Assembly (NCBI RefSeq): GCF_014650695.1
Contig: NZ_BMVL01000004.1
Span: forward strand, 357,999-421,998
DNA length: 64,000 nt
Source of the DNA: Streptomyces avidinii
Lineage (GTDB): Bacteria; Actinomycetota; Actinomycetes; Streptomycetales; Streptomycetaceae
Direction: 5' to 3'
Shown here: positions 18,801-27,788 of the stretch, one piece after another
How positions within the stretch are numbered: position 1 is the first letter of the stretch
Layout of the letters: each line of letters opens with the position of its first letter
Program-made: the position numbers and the translations under genes
Notes under the pieces: model-generated
The model's database searches: none
What the model saw: only the letters and a program-made list of their open reading frames with translations
What the model was told of the DNA's origin: nothing

Positions 18801-19969
18801 GCACGTACCGGGACCTCACGCTCACCCACCGGGGGTCGGCGCGAAGCACCGTCCTGCGGACCATCGGGAGCCGGGAGCGCCGCTCGCACCTGACGGCCCC
18901 GAGGGTTCCGACGGTCGGCATCGACATCGGCGGCACCAAGGTGATGGCCGGGGTCGTCGACGCCGACGGCATCATCCTGGAGAAGATCCGCACCGAGACC
19001 CCGGACAAGTCCAAGAGCCCCAAGGTCGTCGAGGACACCATCGTCGAGCTGGTGCTGGACCTCTCCGACCGGCACGACGTGCACGCGGTCGGCATCGGCG
19101 CGGCCGGCTGGGTCGACGCCGACCGCTCCCGCGTGCTGTTCGCGCCCCACCTGGCCTGGCGCGACGAGCCCCTGCGCGACGCGCTGCAGTCCCGGCTCGC
19201 GGTCCCGGTCATGGTCGACAACGACGCGAACACCGCCGCGTGGGCGGAGTGGCGTTTCGGCGCCGGACGCGGCGAGGACCACCTCGTCATGATCACGCTC
19301 GGTACCGGGATCGGCGGGGCCATCCTCGAAGGCGGCCAGGTCAAGCGCGGCCGGTACGGGGTCGCGGGCGAGTTCGGCCACATGCAGGTCGTCCCCGGCG
19401 GCCACCGCTGCCCCTGCGGCAACCGCGGCTGCTGGGAGCAGTACAGCTCCGGAAACGCCCTGGTCCGCGAGGCCCGCGAGCTGGCCGCCGCCGACTCGCC
19501 GGTCGCGTACAACATCATCGCCCGGGTCGGCGGCAACGTCTCCGAGATCACCGGGCCGCTGATCACCGAGCTGGCCCGCGAGGGCGACGCCATGTGCGTC
19601 GAGCTCCTCCAGGACATCGGCCAGTGGCTGGGCGTCGGCATCGCCAACCTCGCCGCCGCCCTGGACCCGTCCTGCTTCGTCATCGGCGGCGGGGTGAGCG
19701 CCGCCGACGACCTGCTGATCGGCCCCGCCCGGGACGCCTTCCGCCGCCACCTCACCGGTCGCGGCTACCGCCCCGAGGCCCGTATCGCCAAGGCCCAGCT
19801 CGGGCCCGAGGCCGGTATGGTCGGCGCCGCCGACCTCGCCCGGCTCGTCGCCCGCCGCTTCCGCCGCGCCACCCGCCGACGGGTCGAGCGCTACGAGCGG
19901 TACGAGCGCTACGCGCAGCAGCTGGGCCGGCGCGACCCCGCCGGCCCCGAGGACCAGGACAAACAGTGA
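18797..19969 (+). CDS. ROK-family sugar kinase (glucokinase-like)
   Basis: The 390-aa protein has a ~38-residue basic N-terminal extension, then the phosphate loop VGIDIGGTK, catalytic Asp in VDNDANTA, a second loop LGTGIGGAI and zinc motif [11 protein letters not shown]. There is no HTH domain, so it is a kinase rather than a ROK repressor. The C-terminus ends in a short ERYERYERY repeat and a charged tail. It probably phosphorylates the sugar delivered by the coupled ABC system. It is coupled at both ends (ATGA upstream, GTGA downstream). Confidence 0.92.
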
Positions 19970-20559
19970 ACCCGCCCACCCTGCCCCACCAGGCCTCCGC
20001 CCCCGACGCGGAAGGCCCGCCGCCGCCCACCGCCGAGGACCGCCGGCACGTCGTCAAGCGCCGCTGGATCACCGCGATCATCATTCTGCTGCTGGTCGGC
20101 GTGCCCGCGGGCTACCTGGCCATCTCCACCCAGCAGAGCCGCGAGAGCGGCCGTGACAAGGCCGCCCGGGTCGGCGCGTCCAAGGTGCGCCCCGGCTGGC
20201 CCTCGAAGGTCCAGCGCAGCATCTACGAGGTGCCGATCCCGCCGAAGGCCTGGCGGGTCGGCTTCCTGGAGACGAACAACTGGCGCACCAGCCGGCTGTT
20301 CACCCAGTTCGCGGTGACCCCGGAGGACCTGGACGCCTTCCTCACCGCCGTCGGCACCAGCCGGGCCGCGCTGAACCCGGGCGAGGTGGCGATCTCCCCG
20401 CACGACTCGGAGGTCGCGGGCTGGAGCTGGAGCCCGAAGTCCCTCTGGTACGGGACCAGCCTCGAACAGGCGGACCCGCGGCCGGGCCGGGACATCACGG
20501 TGGACCTCACGGACCCCGAGAAGCCCCGGGTCTACGTGGTCTCCACCACCACCCCCTGA
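19966..20559 (+). CDS. Single-pass membrane protein of unknown function
   Basis: A 197-aa protein with a Pro/Ala-rich cytosolic start, basic RRHVVKRRWI, and one membrane helix (~37-55). The ~140-residue extracytoplasmic domain contains WRVGFLETNNWRTSRLF and a C-terminal TVDLTDPEKPRVYVV beta segment. No cysteines or known motifs were seen. GTG 19966 overlaps the kinase stop, so it belongs to the sugar operon, and its role there is not evident. It could be a stand-alone gene read through from upstream. Confidence 0.72.
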   Translation: MNPPTLPHQASAPDAEGPPPPTAEDRRHVVKRRWITAIIILLLVGVPAGYLAISTQQSRESGRDKAARVGASKVRPGWPSKVQRSIYEVPIPPKAWRVGFLETNNWRTSRLFTQFAVTPEDLDAFLTAVGTSRAALNPGEVAISPHDSEVAGWSWSPKSLWYGTSLEQADPRPGRDITVDLTDPEKPRVYVVSTTTP

Positions 20560-20590
20560 CCGCCCCGGCCCGATCCCGGGGGAAACGGCC

Positions 20591-20596
20591 TAGCCT
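20591..20596 (+). promoter_or_regulatory. -10 box of a predicted leaderless promoter (metallo-hydrolase gene)
   Basis: TAGCCT lies exactly 6 nt before ATG 20603 and there is no Shine-Dalgarno, so transcription should start at or next to the A of the start codon. Confidence 0.6.
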
Positions 20597-20602
20597 GGGA
20601 TC

Positions 20603-21235
20603 ATGAAGCTCACCAAGCGGCTGCATTCCTGCGTCCAGTTGGAGAAGGACGGGCGCACGCTCGTCATCGACCCGGGCGCCTTCAGCGAACCGGACGCGGG
20701 CCTGGGGGCCGACGCCCTGCTGGTCACGCACGAACACCCCGACCACTTCGACGAGGGCCGGCTGCGGGCCGCCCTCGACGCCGATCCGGCGGTCCGGCTG
20801 TGGACCCTGCGCAGCGTCGCCGAGAAGCTCGCCCCCGCCTATCCGGGCCGGGTGCACACGGTCGGCCACGGCGACGCCTTCACCGCGGCCGGGTTCGACG
20901 TACAGGTGCACGGGGAACTGCACGCGGTGATCCACCCGGACATCCCGCGCGTCACGAACGTCGGCTACCTCGTGGACGGTTCCCTCTTCCATCCCGGGGA
21001 CGCGCTGACCGTGCCCGGGGTCCCCGTCGAGACGCTGATGGTCCCGGTCCACGCCCCCTGGAACAAGGCCTCCGAGGTGATCGACTACCTCCGCGAGGTC
21101 AAGCCGCGCCGGGCCCTCGACATCCACGACGCCTACCTCTCCGACCTCGCCCGGCCGATCTACGACAACGTCCTGGGCGCCCTCGGGGGCACCGACCACG
21201 GGCGACTCACCGCGGGCGACTCCGCCGAACTGTGA
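20603..21235 (+). CDS. Metallo-beta-lactamase-fold hydrolase (UlaG-like)
   Basis: The 210-aa protein has the metal motif THEHPDHFD near residue 40, a later His in GSLFHPGDAL and VPVHAPW, and a terminal DIHDAY. Length and motifs fit the small UlaG-like branch rather than glyoxalase II or RNase Z. The physiological substrate is unknown. A -10-like TAGCCT sits 6 nt before the ATG and no Shine-Dalgarno is present, pointing to a leaderless mRNA. It is followed by exonuclease III with its own similar promoter. Confidence 0.85.
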   Translation: MKLTKRLHSCVQLEKDGRTLVIDPGAFSEPDAGLGADALLVTHEHPDHFDEGRLRAALDADPAVRLWTLRSVAEKLAPAYPGRVHTVGHGDAFTAAGFDVQVHGELHAVIHPDIPRVTNVGYLVDGSLFHPGDALTVPGVPVETLMVPVHAPWNKASEVIDYLREVKPRRALDIHDAYLSDLARPIYDNVLGALGGTDHGRLTAGDSAEL

Positions 21236-21252
21236 CTGTCGGCGCCGGGCGG

Positions 21253-21258
21253 TAGGTT
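21253..21258 (+). promoter_or_regulatory. -10 box of a predicted leaderless promoter (xth)
   Basis: TAGGTT lies 7 nt before ATG 21266 with no Shine-Dalgarno between. Same layout as the preceding gene. Confidence 0.6.
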
Positions 21259-21265
21259 GGCACGT

Positions 21266-22048
21266 ATGCGTATCGCCACCTACAACGTCAACTCCATCAC
21301 CGCCCGGCTGCCGCGCCTGCTGGCCTGGCTGGAGAGCTCCGGCACGGACGTCCTGTGCATCCAGGAGACCAAGTGCTCGGCGGAGCAGTTCCCGCACGAC
21401 GAGCTGCGTGAGCTGGGCTACGAATCGGCGGTCAATGCCACCGGCCGCTGGAACGGCGTGGCCCTGCTCTCCAAGGTCGGCCTGGAGGACGTGACCCTCG
21501 GACTGCCCGGCGGGCCCGACTACGAGGGCGTCCAGGAGCCCCGGGCGATCTCCGCGACCTGCGGCGGCGTGCGGGTCTGGTCGGTGTACGTGCCCAACGG
21601 GCGCGAGGTCGAGCACGACCACTACGGCTACAAGCTGGACTGGTTCCGCGCCCTGGCCACCGCCATCGCCGCGGACGCGGCCGGTGCGCGCCCCTTCGCG
21701 GTGCTCGGCGACTTCAATGTGGCCCCGACCGACGAGGACGTCTACGATCCGGCCGTCTTCGCGGGCCTCACCCACGTCACCCCCGCCGAGCGGGCCGCGC
21801 TGGAGGCGCTACGGGCCGCCGGCCTCTCGGACGTGTTCCCGCGCGCGCTGAAGTACGACCGTCCGTACACCTTCTGGGACTACCGGATGCTCGCCTTCCC
21901 CAAGAACAAGGGGATGCGCATCGACCTGGTCTACGGGAACGAGGCCTTCGCCAAGGCCGTCACCGACTCCTACGTCGACCGCGAGGAGCGCAAGGGCAAG
22001 GGTGCCTCCGACCACGCGCCCGTCGTCGTGGACCTCGATCTCGGGTAG
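21266..22048 (+). CDS. xth: Exodeoxyribonuclease III (AP endonuclease)
   Basis: Cleaves DNA 5' of abasic sites and removes 3' blocking groups in base-excision repair. The 260-aa sequence has the EEP fold landmarks: IATYNVNSI at the start, CIQETKC (metal Glu), VYVPNGREV, LGDFNVAP (Asp/Asn pair) and the final SDHAPVV catalytic His. Length is standard for XthA. The ATG at 21266 fits the MRIATYNVN start of the family. It is probably monocistronic. Confidence 0.95.
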   Translation: MRIATYNVNSITARLPRLLAWLESSGTDVLCIQETKCSAEQFPHDELRELGYESAVNATGRWNGVALLSKVGLEDVTLGLPGGPDYEGVQEPRAISATCGGVRVWSVYVPNGREVEHDHYGYKLDWFRALATAIAADAAGARPFAVLGDFNVAPTDEDVYDPAVFAGLTHVTPAERAALEALRAAGLSDVFPRALKYDRPYTFWDYRMLAFPKNKGMRIDLVYGNEAFAKAVTDSYVDREERKGKGASDHAPVVVDLDLG

Positions 22049-22116
22049 CCATCCGGGCCGGCGGATCCAGGCGCGCCCTGTGGCCAGCGGCGGATCCTGG
22101 TGCGACGCTGGGCGGT

Positions 22117-22557
22117 ATGAACATCCCTTTCCTGGACAACTGGCTGAACCGACGTGAAAAGGAACAGGGTGCGGGACTCGCCGCCGCCCTCGCGGACGAC
22201 CCCGAGGGCGTCGCCGAGTTGTTCTCGGAGTGCGAGATGCTGCGCGTCCAGGCACGGGCGGCCGGGCTCGAACTCGACGAGTCCCAGGCCTCGTTGGAGG
22301 CGCTGGACCAGCTGATGCCCCGCTGGCGCCGGGACCCCGAGGCGGTGCCCTGGCTCGGCAACGACGCCGGCTTCTACCTCGGGACCGTGATCATCCGGAC
22401 CATCCCCGGGGCGGGCTGGCGGGTGTGGCCCAACGGCCAGCCGGTGATCCGGCTGGCCTCGGGCCGGGAACTGAACGTCATCGAGTCGGGGGTGTCCTGG
22501 GCGATGACCGGATCCCCCGAACTGAGCCAGGCCTACGCGGAGGCCTCCGAGGGCTGA
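22117..22557 (+). CDS. Conserved small actinobacterial protein, 146 aa
   Basis: It starts MNIPFLDNWLNRREKEQG and continues with an acidic helix (FSECEMLRVQARAAGLELD), then a beta-rich half with WPNGQPVIRLASGRELNVIESG. No membrane segment or catalytic motif was seen. I recall Streptomyces proteins of this form annotated only as DUF6278, but could not check. The codon bias is normal. It is isolated between exonuclease III and the ABC ATPase. Confidence 0.7.
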   Translation: MNIPFLDNWLNRREKEQGAGLAAALADDPEGVAELFSECEMLRVQARAAGLELDESQASLEALDQLMPRWRRDPEAVPWLGNDAGFYLGTVIIRTIPGAGWRVWPNGQPVIRLASGRELNVIESGVSWAMTGSPELSQAYAEASEG

Positions 22558-22646
22558 CGGCCGACAGTTCCGGCGTGTCGCAGGCCCCGTCCCGGGCGAA
22601 GTGCCCTTCCGGGGCTGGATAGTTTGCGTGGAAGCCGCCACACCGG

Positions 22647-22670
22647 CACCGAGACCGACACCGAGACCGA
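22647..22670. repeat. Tandem 12-bp duplication in an ABC ATPase leader
   Basis: CACCGAGACCGA is repeated exactly twice, 19 bp before the ATG at 22690 and downstream of a possible -10 (TAGTTT, 22620-22625). It probably lies in the 5' untranslated region. Confidence 0.7.
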
Positions 22671-22689
22671 CAAGTGGGCAGGGCAGCAC

Positions 22690-23433
<744 letters not shown>

Positions 23434-23478
23434 CGGCGCGGCCGACCGCCGCCGGGCGGACCCGGCAGCGGCCGTGTG

Positions 23479-25065
23479 TCACTGCTCGCGCAGCGGCACC
23501 GACACATAACTGGGATCGGTGCGCGGCGAGGAGAAGGTCAGCTGCGCACCCGCGGGGTTGTGCTCGATGTAGAGCGGGTCGACGGTGTCGACGACCAGGG
23601 CGAGCCGGTGGCCCGCGGGAACGTCGTAGGCGGTGGAGAACAGTTCCAGGTCCACCCCGAAGGCCTGGCCCGGAGCCTTCCCGTGGAAGGTGTACGGGGC
23701 GTTGCTGACGAGCTTGCCGATGCCGAGCGGGCCGACGTCGTAGAGGTACGCGATGAAGGTGCCGTCGGCCTTGGTGGGCGTGAGCGTGGTGTGCAGCTTC
23801 ACGGTGCCGCGCACCCGGCGGGCCGTGTCGTAGCGCTCCGACTGCCAGACGCCCGCGAAGGCCCGGGGCAGGAGCGGGACGGAGGCGATCGGCGGGACCT
23901 TGACGAACTGGTCGAGGACGCTGGAGAGGAGGACGACACCGCCGTTGGCGCCCGAGTCGACGTTCGCGAACAGGTGCTCGCTGTCGGAGAGCGCGAGTCT
24001 CTCGGTGCCGCCGGAGCCGACGGACTTCCAGTCGGCGTAACCCTCGTACCCGTCGTCGCTACGGGACTTGATCTGGACCGGGGCCTCGGTGTCGATGCCG
24101 TTGCGCTCGCCCTTGAGGTAGCGGTCGAACCAGCGGTGCGCGTTGGTCCAGGTGTCGTTGGGCAGCCCCAGCAGACCGGTGCCCTCGGCGGTGGCGTGGT
24201 CCCCGGGCCGGAACTCCAGCCGCTTGGGGCCGGTCAGCCGCTCGTAGAACGTCGCGTACTGGTTGGGCGGGAAGATCGTGTCGCCCCAGGCGTTGCCGAG
24301 CATGACCGCGGTGCCGTTGGCGTTGATCCGGTCCAGCTGCTCGGCCGGCGACCGCTTGCGGCCCCACTCGATCATCTGCTGTTCCCGGTCCAGCCGGGAG
24401 CCGAGGAAGTCGCTGAGGAGCGACTGGAGTTCGGGTCCGGGACGGCCCGTGAGGTATCCGGCGGCGCCGAGCAGTCCGGCGGCCTGGCGGTGCTGGGTGC
24501 GCCCGGAGTAGATGGACTCGATGAGGTCGGCCCAGCCGCTCATCGCGACCACGGCCTTGACCCGCGGGTCGTGCGCGGAGGCGAGCAGGGTGATGCCGGC
24601 GCCGTACGAGACCCCGCCGAGGCCGATGCGGTCCGCGTCGGCGGGGGAGTTGGCGAGGGCCCAGTCGATGACGGCGCTGACGTCGGCGACGTCGGGCGGG
24701 CCGGCCACCTCGATGCTGCCTCCGGAGAGCCAGAAGCCGCGGGAGGTGTAACTGACCACGACGTAGCCGGAGTCGGCGAGCTTCTTGGCCTGCGCGATGT
24801 ATTCGATCTGCGGCAGGCCCCAACTGGTGGGCAGCACGATCAGCGGGTACTTCCGGCCGCTCTCGGCTCCGGCCGGGGTGAAGACGTTGCCCTTGAGGGT
24901 GATGCCGCCGGAGCCGGGGATGTCGTGGAAGCGCACCTGCGACGAGGGGTCGGCAGCGGCCGTCACGGAGCTGGTGGGAGCCGCCTGGGCCTGGTGGGGG
25001 GCCAGGCCCAGGGCGGCTGCCGCCAAGAGGGTCGCCACGGCCGCGGCGGTGGTGGTGCGTTGCAT
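23479..25065 (-). CDS. Secreted alpha/beta hydrolase (CocE/S15 peptidase type)
   Basis: The 528-aa protein begins with a Sec signal (MQRTTTAAAVATLLAAAALG, cleavage near AQA-AP). The catalytic domain has nucleophile Ser in GGVSYGAG, acid Asp in GNAWGDTIFP and His in RPGDHATAEG. A ~170-residue C-terminal jellyroll follows, as in CocE/NonD and X-Pro dipeptidyl peptidases. It probably cleaves peptides or esters outside the cell. The 136-bp upstream gap carries an unusual array of GTTAC/GTAAC motifs, suggesting tight control by an OmpR-type regulator. The substrate class (peptide or ester) is uncertain. Confidence 0.9.
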   Translation of the reverse strand: MQRTTTAAAVATLLAAAALGLAPHQAQAAPTSSVTAAADPSSQVRFHDIPGSGGITLKGNVFTPAGAESGRKYPLIVLPTSWGLPQIEYIAQAKKLADSGYVVVSYTSRGFWLSGGSIEVAGPPDVADVSAVIDWALANSPADADRIGLGGVSYGAGITLLASAHDPRVKAVVAMSGWADLIESIYSGRTQHRQAAGLLGAAGYLTGRPGPELQSLLSDFLGSRLDREQQMIEWGRKRSPAEQLDRINANGTAVMLGNAWGDTIFPPNQYATFYERLTGPKRLEFRPGDHATAEGTGLLGLPNDTWTNAHRWFDRYLKGERNGIDTEAPVQIKSRSDDGYEGYADWKSVGSGGTERLALSDSEHLFANVDSGANGGVVLLSSVLDQFVKVPPIASVPLLPRAFAGVWQSERYDTARRVRGTVKLHTTLTPTKADGTFIAYLYDVGPLGIGKLVSNAPYTFHGKAPGQAFGVDLELFSTAYDVPAGHRLALVVDTVDPLYIEHNPAGAQLTFSSPRTDPSYVSVPLREQ

Positions 25066-25107
25066 CTAGCGCTCCTCGCGTACGCCGGGGTTGTCAAAGT
25101 GACCCGA

Positions 25108-25163
25108 CGGTAACGGGAGCGTGTTACCGAAAGTAACCCATGAGTAAGTTACGTGCCGGTAAC
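25108..25163. promoter_or_regulatory. GTTAC/GTAAC motif array upstream of the secreted hydrolase
   Basis: Five exact copies lie within 56 bp, starting at 25110, 25123, 25133, 25148 and 25159, plus a near copy (GTAAG) at 25144. Several are 10-11 bp apart, one helical turn, as in direct-repeat sites of OmpR-family regulators such as GlnR, PhoP and MtrA. CGGTAAC and GTTACCG (25108-25114, 25123-25129) also form a 7-bp hairpin. Confidence 0.55.
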
Positions 25164-25201
25164 GATTGGGTGGTTGCGGTGGATCAACTGCGGTCCGGCG
25201 C

Positions 25202-26395
25202 TCAGCCGTTCTGCGGAGCGCCGGACAGGGCGCTCTTGGCCTTCCACTGGTCCCACGACAGGTTCCACTCGCCGTAGCCGTTGCCGATCTCGGCCTGGCC
25301 CTTCGAGCCCCCGCCGACCACCTCGAAGGGGTCTCCGACCTGGGACTGCCCGAAGAACTCCTTGGCGTCGGCGTCGCTCATCCCCACGCAGCCGGAACTG
25401 CTGTTGACGCGGCCGAAGGCGCCCTCGTTCCACGGGGCGGCGTGCGCGTACATGCCGGACCAGGTCAGCCGCATCGAGTAATCGACCATCTTGTCGTAGG
25501 CGTTGTCCAGGCCCACCGTCTGGGAGTCCATCCGGATGGTGCCCTCCTTCGTCATGATGACCATCTTCCCGGACCAGGAGGCCTTCTTGCCGCCGGGAGT
25601 GCCGGCCGAGATCGGGATCGTCCTGAGCGCCTGGCCGTCCTGGGTCACCGACATCTTCTTCGTGTCGAGGCTGACCTGGATCCGGCGGTCCTTGCCGATC
25701 TTGAAGTCGGTGTTGTAGTCCCGGGCGAACAGACCGCCGCCCTTGCCGGAGTCCACGCCGTTCAGGTGCATCTCGACCTTCACGTCCGTGCCGGACTTCC
25801 AGTAGTCCTTGGGCCGCCAGTCGACACGGTCCTTGCCGTCGTGATCCTTGATCCAGCCCCAGGAGCCCTCGGTGTTGTCCGAGGTGGTGACCTTGAGCTG
25901 CTTCTCGACCTCGGCCTTGTTCGTCACCGGGTTGTCGAAGACGAGGGACACGGGCATCGCCACGCCCACCGAGCTGCCCTTGGAGATGTTGATCGAGACC
26001 TTGTTCACCTTGTCGGCGGGTCCGGTCTTGAACTGCGCGGTAGCGCTCTGGCTGTCCGTGTTCTGCGCCTCGACCTTGTACTCCGCGCCGGGCGGGGCGT
26101 TGCGCTCCGAGGTCCAGGTCTTTCCGTCGTCGGATATCTTCCCCGGCAGTTCCGCGCCCTTGGCGTCGGTCACCTTCACCTGGGCCAGCTTGCCCTCGGC
26201 GACGGTCACGATCACCGGCTGACCCGCCTTGACCTGATCGCCCGTGAGGTTGACCGAGACCGCCATGGCCGCCTTCGGCTTCGGCTCGGCCTTGCCCTTG
26301 TCGTCACCGCCACCGTCACTGCCGCCCGAACAGGCGGTCAGCGAGGCGGCAAGAAGTGCGGTGCCCGCCATGGCGGTGCGGCGTATACGGCTCAA
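25202..26395 (-). CDS. L,D-transpeptidase lipoprotein (YkuD, with Ig-like domains)
   Basis: Cross-links peptidoglycan 3-3 or attaches proteins to it. With TTG 26395 the protein is 397 aa: a signal (SRIRRTAMAG, then TALLAASLTAC) with lipobox SLTAC, a Lys/Gly-rich linker, two Ig-like domains (~50-240) and a YkuD domain. The YkuD site is HAAPW with NSSSGCVGMSD, giving catalytic Cys and His. The layout matches mycobacterial LdtMt2. TTG 26395 is chosen for GGAAAGGG 7 nt upstream and a normal signal length. ATG 26431 without a ribosome site is the alternative. Divergent from femX/murJ, it fits a cell-wall block. Confidence 0.92.
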   Translation of the reverse strand: MSRIRRTAMAGTALLAASLTACSGGSDGGGDDKGKAEPKPKAAMAVSVNLTGDQVKAGQPVIVTVAEGKLAQVKVTDAKGAELPGKISDDGKTWTSERNAPPGAEYKVEAQNTDSQSATAQFKTGPADKVNKVSINISKGSSVGVAMPVSLVFDNPVTNKAEVEKQLKVTTSDNTEGSWGWIKDHDGKDRVDWRPKDYWKSGTDVKVEMHLNGVDSGKGGGLFARDYNTDFKIGKDRRIQVSLDTKKMSVTQDGQALRTIPISAGTPGGKKASWSGKMVIMTKEGTIRMDSQTVGLDNAYDKMVDYSMRLTWSGMYAHAAPWNEGAFGRVNSSSGCVGMSDADAKEFFGQSQVGDPFEVVGGGSKGQAEIGNGYGEWNLSWDQWKAKSALSGAPQNG

Positions 26396-26498
26396 CGAAG
26401 GGCCCTTTCCAGGAGCGGCGAAGGTGAACATCCGCAAAAGAGGATGCGAACCACTCGACTTCAGGTTCCGCAATCGGGGAAAAAATTCGTCCTTTCTC

Positions 26499-26541
26499 TT
26501 GTGACGTCGACCGCAGCGAAACGGTCATCATCCCGTCACAA
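26499..26541. promoter_or_regulatory. Inverted repeat between the L,D-transpeptidase and femX genes
   Basis: TTGTGACG (26499-26506) and CGTCACAA (26534-26541) form a perfect 8-bp inverted repeat with a 27-bp spacer in the divergent promoter region. A third TGTGAC lies near 26571. Confidence 0.45.
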
Positions 26542-26618
26542 ACGCCGCGCACTTCGGTCACGGTCGGCTGTGACAGTCCGGTGAGAGCCCGTCAGGACGA
26601 ACAGGAAGGCCGGCAGCT

Positions 26619-27788
26619 GTGTGTGCACTGCTCGTGAACCCCGCCCAGCAGGACCATGACCAGGACCGGGAGCTCCGCGTGCGCACCCTGTCGGTCGCCG
26701 AATACCAGGCTTTCCTTTCCCGGCACGGCGGGGCGAGTTTTCTCCAGTACCCGTCCTGGGCCCGCGTAAAGGACCTGTGGCGCTCGGAAAGGGTCGGATG
26801 GCACTATCCGGACGGAGAGATTCAGGGTGCTGGGCTCGTGCTCTACCGGCAATTTCCCGGAACCCGCAAATACTTCGCCTACCTTCCCGAGGGCCCCGTC
26901 GCCGACTGGTCCGATCCGCACATCGACCGCTGGCTCACCCCGCTCATGCGCCACCTGCGCACCTCCGGCGCCTTCGCCGCCCGCATCGGCCCCACCCCCG
27001 CCTACCGCCGCTGGGACGCGGCCACCGCCAAGTCGGGCTCCGGGCCCGGCCGGCAGATATCCGACGTCCTCGCCACCGAGGTCGATCCGGTGGGCGCCGC
27101 CCTCGCCGACCGGCTGCGCACCCGCGGCTGGAGGCGGTGCGGCGGCGAGGACGACGGCGACGCCCAGCCCCGCCACGTCTTCCGCGTGCCACTGGCCGGC
27201 CGTTCCCTCGACGACGTGTGGGCCGGCCTCAACCAGGAATGGCGGCGCAACGTGCGCAAGGCCGAGAAGGCCGGTGTGCAGACGGTCATCGGCACCTTCG
27301 CGGACCTGCCCGAGTTCTACCGCCTGCTGCGCATCACCGAGGAGCGCGACGGCTTCCGCCTCGGCCGCTCGCTCGCGTACTACGAGCAGCAGTACAAGGT
27401 GCTGAACGAGGAGGAGCCGGGCCGCATGCGGCTCTACCTGGGCGTCCACCAGGGGGAGATCCTCGCGGCCCACACGATGATCACCGCCGGCAGGCGCGTC
27501 TGGTACCAGACCGGCGCCTCCGCGGACCACCGCCGCGAAGTACGGCCCAGCAACGCCCTGCAGTGGCGCATGATGTCCGACGCCCACGCCCTCGGTGCGC
27601 TGGAGTACGACATGCGCGGGGTACCCTCCACCCTCGACCCCGCGGCGCGTTCGTACGGTCTGCTGCGCTGGAAGCTCGGCACCGGCGGACAGGTCGTCGA
27701 GACGCTCGGAGAGTGGGAGATACCGATGGACGGAGTCGCCAACACGGCGCTCTACAAGGCGTTCCAGGCCTACCTGGCCCGCCGGTGA
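26619..27788 (+). CDS. femX: FemX/FemABX-type aminoacyltransferase
   Basis: Adds the bridge amino acid (Gly in Streptomyces) to the peptidoglycan stem, using aminoacyl-tRNA as donor on lipid II. The 389-aa protein has two GNAT-like halves. The first contains FLQYPSWARVK and Q-F-P-G-TRKYFAYLPEG, and the second has NVRKAEKAGV and YLGVHQGEILAAHTMITAG with YDMRGVPSTLDP near the end. GTG 26619 has AGGAAGG ~10 nt upstream. No coiled-coil arm is evident, as in FemX. Its stop overlaps the start of the MurJ-like flippase (GTGA), so bridge synthesis and lipid II export are coupled. Confidence 0.88.
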   Translation: MCALLVNPAQQDHDQDRELRVRTLSVAEYQAFLSRHGGASFLQYPSWARVKDLWRSERVGWHYPDGEIQGAGLVLYRQFPGTRKYFAYLPEGPVADWSDPHIDRWLTPLMRHLRTSGAFAARIGPTPAYRRWDAATAKSGSGPGRQISDVLATEVDPVGAALADRLRTRGWRRCGGEDDGDAQPRHVFRVPLAGRSLDDVWAGLNQEWRRNVRKAEKAGVQTVIGTFADLPEFYRLLRITEERDGFRLGRSLAYYEQQYKVLNEEEPGRMRLYLGVHQGEILAAHTMITAGRRVWYQTGASADHRREVRPSNALQWRMMSDAHALGALEYDMRGVPSTLDPAARSYGLLRWKLGTGGQVVETLGEWEIPMDGVANTALYKAFQAYLARR

